Positions 54,666 through 64,000 of a stretch of DNA of 64,000 bases are shown here, in pieces (position 1 is the stretch's first letter; every line of letters starts with the position of its first letter). Source of the DNA: Periconia sp. R9002 (Eukaryota > Ascomycota > Dothideomycetes > Pleosporales > Periconiaceae); contig JAMAHW010000002.1 in assembly GCA_023627715.1 (NCBI GenBank), forward strand, positions 868,001 to 932,000, written 5' to 3'. A program made the translations under genes and the position numbers. The notes beneath the pieces were generated by a model, which searched no databases, had not been told where the DNA came from, and saw only the letters and a list, made by a program, of their open reading frames with translations.

Positions 54666-55814
54666 TCATTCACAGGAGTCGGCAAAACGGTGCTCGATTT
54701 TGGGTACGTGGTATACAGCTTGGCCGTGAGGTGGGACTCTTGCTCCGTTGGGGAGGGATTGCCATGCTAGAGCTCCCTCTAAGAAAGGTTCCACCTCTTC
54801 ATCACGCTTGAAGACTTCTGCATCCTGGCGACCACACATAAGATAAATTCCACCTGTGATCTTAGATTTTCTTGGTCTATTCGTCATCGGCCGTAATTTG
54901 TTCAGAAGAGAGACGTATAGCGTGTGTGGAGTGGCGATGGTATGTTTCTCAACAATATTGACGATCGTGTAGAAGTCGTTGGGTCTTCCCCTGTTGTATA
55001 CAAAGAAGCAAAGATTTTGTAATACGGGGAAGGCTCCAGATTCATATTTCCTCCTCAGACTCCGCATAAAGTTTGGAATTTGCGTGGTTGGGCCTAAATT
55101 AAAATCGGTTCCAAAACATCGGTACCAGTCCGGACGGCGGGGGTATTGAAATCCAAGACGGGAATTCAGTTGAAGGACTACGCTGCGGAGTTTTGGGTAT
55201 GCTGGTTTTCCGAGTTCTTCATCCTTGTAGCGGAACATCTCTGGACATACGCTGTCAATCTGCAGACGGAGGACTACAAGATGAGGCAAAACTCTTCTAA
55301 CCTCCTCGCATAAGTGAATTCTGAAATTGTACGCTTCGCACCCATTGGTATCCACCTCGAGGTTCTCGACAGTTGGTGGGAGTGAGTGAAGCATACGGAG
55401 AACTATGCTTGCTGGAATATGTGATGTATACCCAAAGATTTGTTGATGTAGGTGGAGCGAGAATGTTTTCAGCTTCGGAAAGGACGCAATTAGGCTGTAG
55501 AGTGGTTCGAAATGAAAGATATCACTAGCTTGCCGTGCCGAAAAATTGTGTAAGGTTAATGACGTAGTCAGATCTCGAGGATGTGAACCTCGAATGAATT
55601 TTGACCATGCAGACAGCGGTTGAGATCCAGGCTCTGCAAATTTAGATTTGCAGGACAAGGACAAGCAAAGATACTGATACACGAGTGGTTGAGCAATATG
55701 ATGCAGCTTCCTGGAAGTCAAAGAGAGATTAAATAAAATGTCGGGGTCGTTGTCCTTGAAGCGTGATATGATTTCGAGCAAGAGCTCGGTGGGCAGCGAC
55801 TGCAGGGAAGCCAT
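54666..55814 (-). CDS. F-box protein
   Basis: Substrate-recruiting subunit of an SCF ubiquitin ligase, by its N terminus: MASLQSLPTELLLEIISRFK, then DILFNLSLTSRKLHHIAQPL and VYQYLCLS, a standard fungal F-box of about 45 residues. The frame is intronless with 382 residues. The remainder has Leu-rich strand-helix units (FPKLKTFSLHLHQQ, LPPTVENLEVDTNG, LPHLVVLRLQ, YPKLRSVVLQLNSR), suggesting a degenerate LRR array for substrate binding. The start at 55814 is chosen because the F-box begins right there; a longer upstream frame to 56051 lacks any motif. Substrate unknown. Confidence 0.88.
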   Translation of the reverse strand: MASLQSLPTELLLEIISRFKDNDPDILFNLSLTSRKLHHIAQPLVYQYLCLSLSCKSKFAEPGSQPLSAWSKFIRGSHPRDLTTSLTLHNFSARQASDIFHFEPLYSLIASFPKLKTFSLHLHQQIFGYTSHIPASIVLRMLHSLPPTVENLEVDTNGCEAYNFRIHLCEEVRRVLPHLVVLRLQIDSVCPEMFRYKDEELGKPAYPKLRSVVLQLNSRLGFQYPRRPDWYRCFGTDFNLGPTTQIPNFMRSLRRKYESGAFPVLQNLCFFVYNRGRPNDFYTIVNIVEKHTIATPHTLYVSLLNKLRPMTNRPRKSKITGGIYLMCGRQDAEVFKRDEEVEPFLEGALAWQSLPNGARVPPHGQAVYHVPKIEHRFADSCE

Positions 55815-56398
55815 TGTGTTTCTTTCGGTATATTGGAATGGAGGTGTACCTAAGCTGGAACAAGGGTATGAGAACTGCGATGGTCTGGTGAAGGGTGGCG
55901 AAGTGGCGATGGGTTTAAATAAGTATTCAGAGAAAAAGGAAGATCTATTTGCGTAGCAACAGCAAAAATGATTTATTTCATTAGTATCATGAACCAACCT
56001 TGTAGGTCTCAATGCTGACATCATTGAACTGGTTGGCCACTGAGGTCTCATGTATTAACTCATCATGTTATATCGATTACAATTGAGTCAATGACGTGAT
56101 GATGCCTTTTACCGGGAAACTCATCAAAATGTTCAATGTTGACTCCACTGGCGTGTTCATGAAGGGAGGTGTTGAAACTGCTGCATAGCTTTGTGTATAT
56201 TACATAAGCTTGATCTAATCTAATCTAATCTAATCTAGCCCGTCTCCGTTCGCTCCACATGCCCCCCTGTACAGAGGACACAGCAGCATCAAGCGGTTCT
56301 CACCATTTGTGCTTCATTCCGTCCAACACTACAATTGTGACGCCCTTGCTTGATTTCTACCACCCTAACACTTTCCTTTTCGTTCGTTTCCTACCATC
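55815..56398. other. Divergent intergenic region, F-box / sec13
   Basis: No gene. A tandem TCTAA pentanucleotide (four to five copies) sits at 56214-56237. Confidence 0.45.
56214..56237. repeat. TCTAA pentanucleotide tandem repeat
   Basis: Four full copies of tctaa plus a partial one, about 160 bp before the sec13 start; non-coding. Confidence 0.8.
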
Positions 56399-57646
56399 AT
56401 GGTAAGTGCCACCCAAGTGTTTTCTCTGCAACGTCCCTTCCCCGAACTTCTACCGCTAACGCGCCGTCGCATTCCAGGCCAACGTTATATCGAATTCGGG
56501 CCATGATGACATGGTGGTACGTCTACTTCACATCACCAACACCCCTCTATTCGAAACCGTGGGATAATACGAAGCCGGAAATATGAACGGCGTCGGCGTC
56601 GATCTGCTCAGCATTGAGGCTAATGAAGTGCAGCATGACGCTGTCCTCGACTATTACGGCAGACGGTTAGCGACGTGTTCTTCCGACAAGACAATTAAGA
56701 TTTTTGAGGTGGAGGGAGAATCGCATAGGCTAGTGGAGACATTGAAGGGGTATGAAGGCTTGTCGCCCGTTCTCGCCAATAGCGAAAGCTGACAGCTGTT
56801 AGACACGAGGGAGCCGTTTGGTGTGTCGCATGGGTGAGTTTCCTTCCATGCCCCTACAAGCTTGCTTTGAGCTGACGCGACTTTTCTCAGGCACACCCTA
56901 AATATGGCAACATCCTTGCCTCTTCCTCGTACGATGGAAAAGTCCTGATCTGGCGCGAGCAACAATCCTCCTGGCAAAAGATCTATGAGGTATCCCTCCA
57001 CACTGCCTCAGTGAACCTCGTCGCCTGGGCTCCTCACGAAGCGGGCTGCCTCCTCGCCTGCGCCTCTTCAGACGGCAATGTCTCTGTGCTTGAATTCAAG
57101 GACAACGCTTGGACGCACCAGATCTTCCAGGCCTGTGGATCGGGCGTCAACAGTGTGAGTTGGGCGTCGGCCGTCGCCCCGGGCCAAGTCATTACGGCGA
57201 GCGGAAACCAAACAGCTGCTGCAAGAAGATTTGTGACGGGCGGTAGCGATTGTCAGGTCAAGATTTGGGAATTCAGCCCTGAGACGGGAGGCTATCAGAA
57301 CACGCAGATCCTGCCTGGACACACGGATTGGGTACGCGATGTTGCATGGTCGCCTACGGTTCTATCCAAATCGTACATTGCATCGGCGAGTCAGGACAAG
57401 ACCGTACGCATCTGGACGTCCTCGGACTTGCGTAAGTGCTCCGGTGAAGGCAAAGAAAAGGTTCAGTGCTAACCTGCGATAGGGGAATGGAAAAGTACAG
57501 TTCTCAATGTCGATGCGGTCGCGTGGCGTGTGAGCTGGAGCCTGAGTGGAAACGTTCTTGCCGTCAGCACTGGCGACAATCGGGTTAGCTTGTGGAAGGA
57601 GAGGTTGAGCGGTGGCTGGGAATGCGTCAAGACCATTGAGGAGTAG
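56399..57646 (+). CDS. sec13: COPII coat / nuclear pore WD-repeat protein Sec13
   Basis: Sec13 pairs with Sec31 in the COPII outer coat and also serves in the nuclear pore Nup84 complex and SEACAT. Exons: 56399-56401 (ATG only), 56478-56516, 56634-56749, 56803-56833, 56891-57431, 57483-57646; 297 residues, normal for the family, with frame kept throughout. The spliced start reads [20 protein letters not shown], then [60 protein letters not shown] and on to [20 protein letters not shown] and [18 protein letters not shown]. Six WD blades are visible, with the incomplete propeller typical of Sec13. The sequence between exons 2 and 3 looks partly coding but contains no retained frame. Assignment is secure. 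Confidence 0.97.
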
Positions 57647-58211
57647 CGAACAAGGTGAAGGAACCCGTTGTGTTACCCCGAGGGAGCAAACAGCATCACG
57701 TATACACGATGTAGGATACGAGCGTTGGCGCGTTTGGGGGGTCTGAGTTGGGGACGGACGATCAAAACTTGAGGATATTAGCGATTAACTACATACCATT
57801 ACCATGATGCCATTCATGATCTCTTGTGAATTGCTGCGGAAACTCCTATATATGAGGAGAGTGTACTGCAGACTCTTTCTTTGAAGCCGATAACAATATC
57901 AAGTCCTCCAAAAGTGGTTTCCGAACTGATTCAAGAACTCTGAGATAGATAAGGTGCATCGTTCAGCGTACTGCAGGTGTATAAATAGATGTTTTCAAAC
58001 ATCAAACACGATACTCATCAAGGACCTATACAAGATACATGCAAAGTGTACTGTAGTATACCATCATATACGATAACAAGATGGTAGGATATGAATTCTG
58101 CTCTAGATATCTGGAATACTGATACCCGGAAAATATACCAGAGGGTATCAAATCCTACTATGACCGGAGAGATTGATGTCTGAAACGATAATCGATCTTA
58201 ACATACCACAA
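57647..58211. other. Intergenic between convergent genes
   Basis: 0.57 kb, no gene seen. Confidence 0.4.
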
Positions 58212-59827
58212 TTACTCCTCTTCAACCTCCGTAGTCTGGAATGAAGGCTCCTCGTCGACAGCCCAAAGAATGAATGGACCCGAATAATCATTGCTAGGGT
58301 CCACCTCATCACTTGCATACCACCACCTACCGATGATGAACTTGCCTCCGGGTAGCACCACGCCCTCATATGCCCACAAGTTGTCCCGGGGGAGGTCGAC
58401 TGGGTCGGCTTCAAAGTGCTTCATAAAGGTAACTCGCTGCCAGCCGGGGATACCACATTGTGGCGGTAAGGCATTGAGCCAGCCAGTCGCGTAGAAGTTG
58501 TCTTCGAGGTCCTCGCCCCAGCCTTTCAGCTGGATGTTCTTTGTATTAGAGGGATGCTTGCTGTGCTGGGGTAGTTGGAACATGGTTTCCCGCAGGGATT
58601 GTAATTTTCTCTCAAACACTTGTGGCCACTCGGCATGCGTGGAAGGGTCGACGCGGAAATCTAGGTATAGCGACTATACCATGTATGTTAGTTCGCCACG
58701 ATCTCTTATGTTTAGTTCGTGTTTTGGAAGTGGGGACGTACCTGGATCTTACCCTCATCGACGTTGAGGTCATCAAAGAATTCGTGGGATGACTTAGATG
58801 GCCGCTTATTGGCAGAGCGACGGAGTTTTTGAAGGTTGGGTTGTTCGAGGAAGGCGTATGTCCCCTTCCATGAGTTGCCGAGAGGGTAGGAGCCTTCCTT
58901 GAGCGGCTCGTCCCATGCGCGAGGTTGCTGAGAGGGGCCAAGGTCGAAGAGGTTATCGTATAGGGCAGATGCTTCAGGTGTTGCCATATACCATCTAAAA
59001 AAGTTGAAGCAATGCAACAACCATGGCATGTTGATGACGTTCTGCCTGCTACCGACGAAGATGGGGGCGTCTTGGGTGGGTGCGTACACCGCTTTTTGGG
59101 AATCCATGATGCCGATTACGTCTCGATTTTCTACATTATCCATGTTGAAGACGAGTTGGGTGCACATGATTCTAATGGCGGCCAGGATCTGCTCGGTAGC
59201 AGCGGCTTCCTTAGGCTTCGCGTAGGTGGCATGCTTCCGGTTGAGCAACAAGCATGAATGCATGATGAAGTCCTTGAGAACCTTCAGATTGGGACACTGG
59301 GAATTTCCGTCATTGTCCAGCAAGAAGAACTGTCCGCGGAATGAATCTGGAAAGATATCAGCATCATTCAAGTATAGTGGTCGAGATGTGCGCACCTTGG
59401 ATGAGACCCATCAAAACACCAAGGACGCGCTTTTCGTGGCTGCCGACCCCATAATGAAATTGCAATCCTGCAGCTCCTTTGGCCAGGTATTTTGCGCGGT
59501 GTTGATAGAGTTTTCGTAGATCCTTGTTCACTTTCCCCGGGAGTAAGGCAAATCGACCGCGGAAGGCTGCGCGCCAGAAGGAGTAGTTGTCACCATCGAT
59601 GGCATGATTGGTAGCTTTACAGATTCTGCTGAAGTTGGCAATATCTGCATCGGCTTGTACGATATCACGCCACGAAGAATCAGAATCGGGCAAGAGGAAG
59701 TGCGCGATTCGTTTGTTGAGCTATGATGGATAATGTTAGCGGCGTCATAATACAATACGAAGTAGATCAGATCGCATACCTCTATTGGTAACCCATTGAA
59801 GGCACCCGATGTAGACGGTTCGTTCAT
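58212..59827 (-). CDS. F-box-like protein
   Basis: Exons 59827-59780, 59720-59396, 59346-58742 and 58673-58212 give 479 residues, frame kept. The N terminus MNEPSTSGAFNGLPIE joins LNKRIAHFLLPD, an F-box-like LP-x-E-x-L-N-x-x-I-x-x-x-L pattern, then DIVQADADIANFSRICKATN and FWRAAFRGRFALLPGK, helical as in fungal F-box proteins. The body has no obvious repeats. The C-terminal part is Trp-rich: LWAYEGVVLPGGKFIIGRWW followed by YASDEVDPSNDYSGPFILWA, which reads like the beta domain found at the end of some fungal F-box proteins, ending in an acidic tail EVEEE. An SCF role is inferred from the N terminus only. Substrate unknown. It is convergent with sec13. Confidence 0.8.
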
Positions 59828-60357
59828 GGCCCTGATTCCTGAGGTAGGAGCGAGTGGTCATGTGATGGTGGTGGGTTTGGTTGGTTGGTTGACAGTGGAG
59901 CGGTGGAGCGGTCAAGAAGCGTGGGGGATAGAGCAAACTTATATATTCCTCCAGGACTGGAGGCAGCGAGGATGGTGATAGAGGCCAAGTAAGAGAGCAA
60001 ACGGTTTGTGCGAGGCGTGTCGGCTTCACGCCTCCTGCCCTTCTTTCTGCTTTCACTTTTAACGAGGTGACCGTGAAGTTATTACCTATGTAGGGGCCAC
60101 ACGTTCAGAACCCATGCTAAGTTGTGAAAATGCGCAAAACAGTATATTTTGATATTGAATGAGATGACTTCCGGTTGATCAAATATGCGTGAATCAATTA
60201 AGAAAGACATACTGGTTATACAACAGAATAGCTGAATAGCACATTGGCGGATGATCAACCTACATTGATAGCCTATTGAAGCTTTGCGTACAATAATCCT
60301 GACTACCTACCCTGTACTCTGCCTTTCAATGAGTTGATCCTACATCTGGGCTATCAT
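59828..60357. other. Intergenic, 0.53 kb
   Basis: Promoter of the F-box-like gene and 3' flank of the next leftward gene. No gene seen. Confidence 0.4.
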
Positions 60358-61972
60358 TCAAGTAAAATATACCGCGACAACAAATGCGCATAGTACCGCA
60401 AAAGCACTAGGATTAACTCCACCACTCACACCAGACTTTGGCGGCGATGAATTACTGGGAGTTGCCGGTTCTGCTGAACCGCTGGAGGAATCCCCAGGCG
60501 ATCCATCAGTCCGAGTAATAACAAAAATCTCGCCCGTTGAGTCGCTGCTCATGAACAAGCGGCCCGACGAGTCCCAAGCAAGGCCGACGGGGCGAAAACA
60601 TTGATCGGGACATTTCGAGAGATCCGCATTGGACAAAATATCTGAATAAGAGGTTTTGCTGTTTGCTGAAGCACGAGGGGCGCCGGTGGAACTGTCGAAG
60701 GTGATGACTGAGAGCTTGTAACCAATAGGGCTATCGCGATTCCTGGCAAAGTCAGTCCATCGTTCCTGTTTGGTCTACTTGCTCTTGAGATAATTTTACC
60801 AAGAACCGTGAAATGACACCCATGCAGCGGTCCCCTGGCTATTGAAGACGATATCAAGAGGCGCCATGTGCGCTTCGAATGTCAAACGCGGTGGAACAGT
60901 TCCTTCTCTACAGTACGTATCATTGACAGTAGCGTTCTGGTTTCCAATTGCGAACTGCGACCCAACGTCGAGACCGTCGTTATTAGGAATTTCGCTAATG
61001 TTCCAGGCGGCATAGCAGGTAGGATAGCCATAGTTGTGGCCTTGTTCAAGGACGACAGTACCATTCAGGTAGCCGTGGAAGTTTAATTCCTCGCCAGGGT
61101 TATTTTCATGAATGTTTTGACCACTGCGATCCAAATTATCCACGCTGTTTTCGACCGAGTAGAGGCCTCCCGTGACAGGATGCTCTGCCACACCCACGCT
61201 GTTGCGGAGACCCCACCCAAGAAGTACACCATCTTGAGCATGGTTGTATGGGGCCGTGTTGCTGTCAGTGATGTTTGTTAGATTATAGCTCTTGATGGTC
61301 GATATCCCTGATGTGATGTCCAAGGCTGCGACGTCCAAATTCGATTGACTGCCTCTGCTAACTAGCAATTGCCCTGGAGTTACCCTCGAGAGAAGTAAGG
61401 TCCGAGAAACATGATTGTTACCGGTCATCCGATTGATAAGTGTTCGCGGACCAGAAGTATTGCGGCCGGCAGTAGGATCATATTGCCACGCAAAAACGGA
61501 CTCTTCTGAAGAAGCATAGAGAGTGCGTCCATCCTCAGAAAGCTCGAGTCCATGGTTCAGCTGGGGATTGCATTAACACACAGACGGATTGGATTGGACT
61601 GAATTGGGGTATGACCATGGCTCACGGGCATTCCAGACTTACAGATGGGTCGTCAATAACCAATTGGGGGCTCCCATTGCTCCTTACACATGAACCCTCA
61701 CCACTCAAAGTCAACCTCACAATTCTTCTCTCTTGCTCGACAACCAGCAAGCCACCCTCAGTGTCGAATTTGATACCTCGAGGACTGGTGAGATTATTGG
61801 CAACCACAGCGGCCTGCCAACCGGCAGCTACTGAGGGTGTGGCGCTGCTGTGCAGAGCAATCGTGGTGGAACATGGGGTGGCTGATGAGGTTGCGGATGA
61901 ACCCTGAGCTCGAACCAAAGCAGTACATAGGATGTAATGGTGGAGCAGCAGGAGGGTGTTGGGTAGACGCAT
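60358..61972 (-). CDS. Secreted, probably GPI-anchored sorbosone-dehydrogenase-like beta-propeller protein
   Basis: Exons 61972-61643, 61560-60800 and 60742-60358 give 491 residues, frame kept. A signal peptide (MRLPNTLLLLHHYILCTALV RAQG) starts the protein. The body has the features of the soluble quinoprotein glucose/sorbosone dehydrogenase fold: LTSPRGIKFDTEGGLLVVEQ, LNHGLELSEDGRTLYASS, WGLRNSVGVAEHPVTGGLYS, ENNPGEELNFHGYL, YGYPTCYAAWN, MAPLDIVFNSQGTAAWVSFH and FRPVGLAWDSSGRLFMSSDS. The C terminus is Ser/Pro-rich, then PSAFAVLCAFVVAVYFT, a hydrophobic tail after small residues, a GPI signal. Many N-glycosylation sites are present (NITDS, NATVNDT). Substrate and cofactor (PQQ or none) are uncertain. 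The ATG at 61972 is preferred; the frame extends upstream without ATG. Confidence 0.9.
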
Positions 61973-62496
61973 GACGGGTGATTTGTAGGCTGCAGGCTTA
62001 CCCGGCAAGGGCTACAGCTGGATTGGACCTGATGCGGGGAAGCAACTTATCGCAAGCACTCGCTGTTTTTCGTCTCTCCTATCTTTCCTTTCTTGCCGTG
62101 TCGTGTCGTGCTTGAACAAACCTCTACCTCGAACGTAGAGGGGATCAATGGATGAAACACTTGAGCCTTACTCGGGGGTCGTGCATTCTTTTATTGCCCC
62201 GCCATGCTCCCAACAGTCAACGGATCCTTCTAGTGTTGAATAAAAGTCAATAGTTACCTAGGTACTTACCTAGAAGTAACATTAACTAACAAGAGGCCTT
62301 TGCATGCTGGACTATCAATGTGATATCACCACACGAAATGACGTCAGCCGCGCGATGAGGGCAACTTCATCGCGTCGCGTCGCATCACCTCGACTGCATC
62401 TGTTTCCTCGTCACTCTGCAGCTTGTGCTTTTTAACGCAGAAAACAATGAATCACCACGCTTCTGAATTGTCGCTTATCGTTGTGCGATCATCACC
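61973..62496. other. Divergent intergenic region
   Basis: 0.5 kb, no gene. It contains a CCTAGGTA-type palindromic cluster at 62254-62273 and short cgtgt/cgcgt repeats. Confidence 0.4.
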
Positions 62497-62850
62497 ATGC
62501 CTCGCGTCCCGAAACCTCCCCTTGACGCCGAGGTGAGCCACGGCGCGTGCTCTACACATTGCAATCACGTTCATATTGCGATGCCGTACCACCTGAGGCA
62601 TACATGTCGTCTGGTGGCTGCTCGTATTTCACACCTGAAATGCAGGTAACCGCCGAAGAAGTATACGGACGAGGCTGAGCAGCCTTCTGTTCCTGTATAT
62701 AGGGACGTCCAATGTCGTTGCAATGAGCTACCAGCCATTTCGCTCTTCATATACGATATGGAAAGGTACGGGTTCCCAAAAGGATTGATCTGGAAATCCA
62801 GCGAGAGAACCGGCGGCCGTCAAATGGAGGATGACGACGTGTTAGAATGA
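62497..62850 (+). CDS. Tentative small two-exon protein
   Basis: Exon 1 (62497-62532) gives MPRVPKPPLDAE from a good start (atcaccATGc) and ends at a clear donor (gtgagc). A long open frame follows: KYTDEAEQPSVPVYRDVQCR, then CNELPAISLFIYDMERYGFP, KGLIWKSSERTGGRQMEDDD and VLE with a stop at 62850. To reach that frame an acceptor at 62657-62658 or 62660-62661 (gaagaag) must be used; the better-looking acceptor at 62644-62645 gives only 22 residues. The CRCNEL segment and the natural composition favour a real exon. The family is not recognised. The acceptor choice makes the model weak. Confidence 0.35.
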
Positions 62851-62866
62851 CTCCAATCTGCGGAGA

Positions 62867-63780
62867 ATGTCGAAGAAATCTTGCTCCGAACGGATCCAGC
62901 TGCCAGGGAATCTCGCTTTGGGTTGTCGACATCCCCCCGAGAACCAAGACGAAGTCCGCTCAAACCCGCTGTGGCCGTCAAGATCCATGAACCGGACGAA
63001 ACAAGCTTGGAGATTTCCACTGGAAAAGCGTGCAGACCTGTCATGTCACCAGTCGAAGCCACAACACGATTCACGCCAACCATTTGTCTTTGGGGTCAAC
63101 AAGACGCCTTCAGATGGCGCTAAGACTTCAAATAACACCTTTTCCTTCGGTCAAATCCAATCAGGTAGCAGCAGGCCAAGCTCCGAGTTCTCATTTAGCT
63201 TCAGAAAGGCAATTACTTACACAGTCGAGCCAAATCGCTATTGCGGCTTTTGCAAAATCATCCTCCGGGAAGCCCGAGCACCTCGCCTCCGACCTGCGGA
63301 GTGTACATCGACTGGGGTTGGAATTCATATTGAAGGCGGGGGTTGCAGTTGCTGCGACAGTCATAGTCCTTACGAGCAGCAAGTCGCGGATCTCTTCCAT
63401 ACCAACACCCTACTTTGGATACGGTCCGTAAATTTGCCCAACCTGGATGTCATTTGTGTTCGATGCTTGTCGGTCGAGGTACTCCGGATGAACTTGATTC
63501 CGAAGGTGGCTCATACGGCGTTGCGGTGCAAGGGAGACAAAGTTATTATGGACCTGGATTTAACCGCGACAGGGAGGGAAATCGCATCTATGAGTTCAAG
63601 TCTGTTCAAGGACAGGGGAGAACATTCAGCAATAATGACTATGCGTTTCGGTGGTGGCCAGACACACACCCGGTGAATAGTGGTGGACTTGCTGTCCTTC
63701 CCCTGGTGCGTGGGAAACGGGAGGAGGATAGTTGCAGTGGGCTTGTGGTGCGGCCTAGTGACCCGGCAAAGCTTTCTTAG
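62867..63780 (+). pseudogene. Possible frame-disrupted gene with CxxC motifs
   Basis: Two overlapping plus-strand frames look like parts of one protein. Frame A (62867-63676) includes FVFGVNKTPSDGAKTSNNTF, SFRKAITYTVEPNRYCGFCK, GCSCCDSHSPYEQQ and VADLFHTNT. Frame B, open from about 63365 to 63780, includes LDTVRKFAQPGCHLCSMLVG, then YYGPGFNRDREGNRIYEFKS and ends SGLVVRPSDPAKLS. The order CxxC, short spacer, then RKFAQPGCHLCSML resembles the N-terminal zinc-binding part of fungal heterokaryon-incompatibility-type proteins. I find no GT-AG intron that joins A to B at HTNT-LDTV, so a frameshift, an assembly error or an unusual structure is possible. No HET core is seen before the window ends. 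Weak call. Confidence 0.3.
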
Positions 63781-64000
63781 GATCGTGTTGGCTGTTTTCA
63801 GTTGACTCCTGTGGGTGAAAAGTGCATAGACAGTGCGATGCATTTTGATGGGAAGTGGGAGACGATCATTTTGGTATGACACGTGTGTCGGATTGAAAGA
63901 CGAAGTTTGCAGCCAAACAGGGATATTTGTGCTTTCTCAGCGTTCTGGTTTCCTTGGAGTACGGTCTGGATGTCCAAACAAATTTTCATTGATCGTAACA

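Noticed and set aside
55815..56051. N-terminal extension of the F-box protein
   Set aside because: The frame is open but lacks motifs; the F-box starts at the ATG at 55814 in a good context.
56214..56237. TCTAA tandem as a telomeric remnant
   Set aside because: Unit is not TTAGGG-like, only four to five copies, in the middle of ordinary genes.

Overview
The window reads as a gene-dense nuclear segment from a filamentous ascomycete (Pezizomycotina). The evidence is short GT-AG introns of about 45-110 bp, very short first exons, a eukaryotic tRNA-Leu with an intron, pyrimidine-rich leaders, and typical fungal families: AA11 chitin LPMO with an X278 tail, prenylated UBL3-type ubiquitin-fold protein, DHA2 transporter, arrestin, F-box proteins, and a Snf5 homologue with a C-terminal zinc finger. 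I cannot name genus or species. No virus, plasmid, CRISPR array or intact transposon is visible. All gene models were spliced by eye; I checked that exon lengths keep frame except where stated.

Layout. 1-10 kb: 5' part of an APS kinase gene (cut by the window edge), a minisatellite-encoded repeat protein interrupted by a 100-N assembly gap, an arrestin-fold protein, a PPIL3-type cyclophilin and ZPR1. 10-20 kb: an Rpr2/Snm1-like RNase P/MRP subunit divergent from the lariat debranching enzyme DBR1, a small unknown protein, an amidohydrolase-fold protein with a degraded metal site, TMA7, a tRNA-Leu(UAG), another small unknown protein and a Nudix hydrolase. 20-30 kb: a C2H2 factor with a cysteine-rich middle, one or two small proteins with myristoylation-like N termini, a DHA2 transporter, and a TMEM19/DUF92 membrane protein. 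30-40 kb: Ump1, the UBL3-type protein, an unknown protein, a nine-exon nucleoside hydrolase and the ER cargo receptor SURF4/Erv29.

40-50 kb: two proteins of unknown function (one with a single membrane anchor, one with a duplicated short motif), the Snf5/Sfh1 chromatin-remodelling subunit and the AA11 LPMO. 50-64 kb: a disordered Arg/Gly/Ala-rich protein, a membrane-anchored GIY-YIG-like protein, an F-box protein, Sec13, a second F-box-like protein, a secreted GPI-anchored sorbosone-dehydrogenase-like protein, and at the right edge a set of short open frames that may be a broken gene.

Most genes are conserved housekeeping functions (RNA processing, proteasome assembly, COPII traffic, translation, sulfate activation) with no sign of a biosynthetic cluster. 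The less ordinary items are the GIY-YIG membrane protein, the metal-site-degraded amidohydrolase, the cysteine-rich zinc-finger factor, the duplicated-motif protein and the minisatellite protein.
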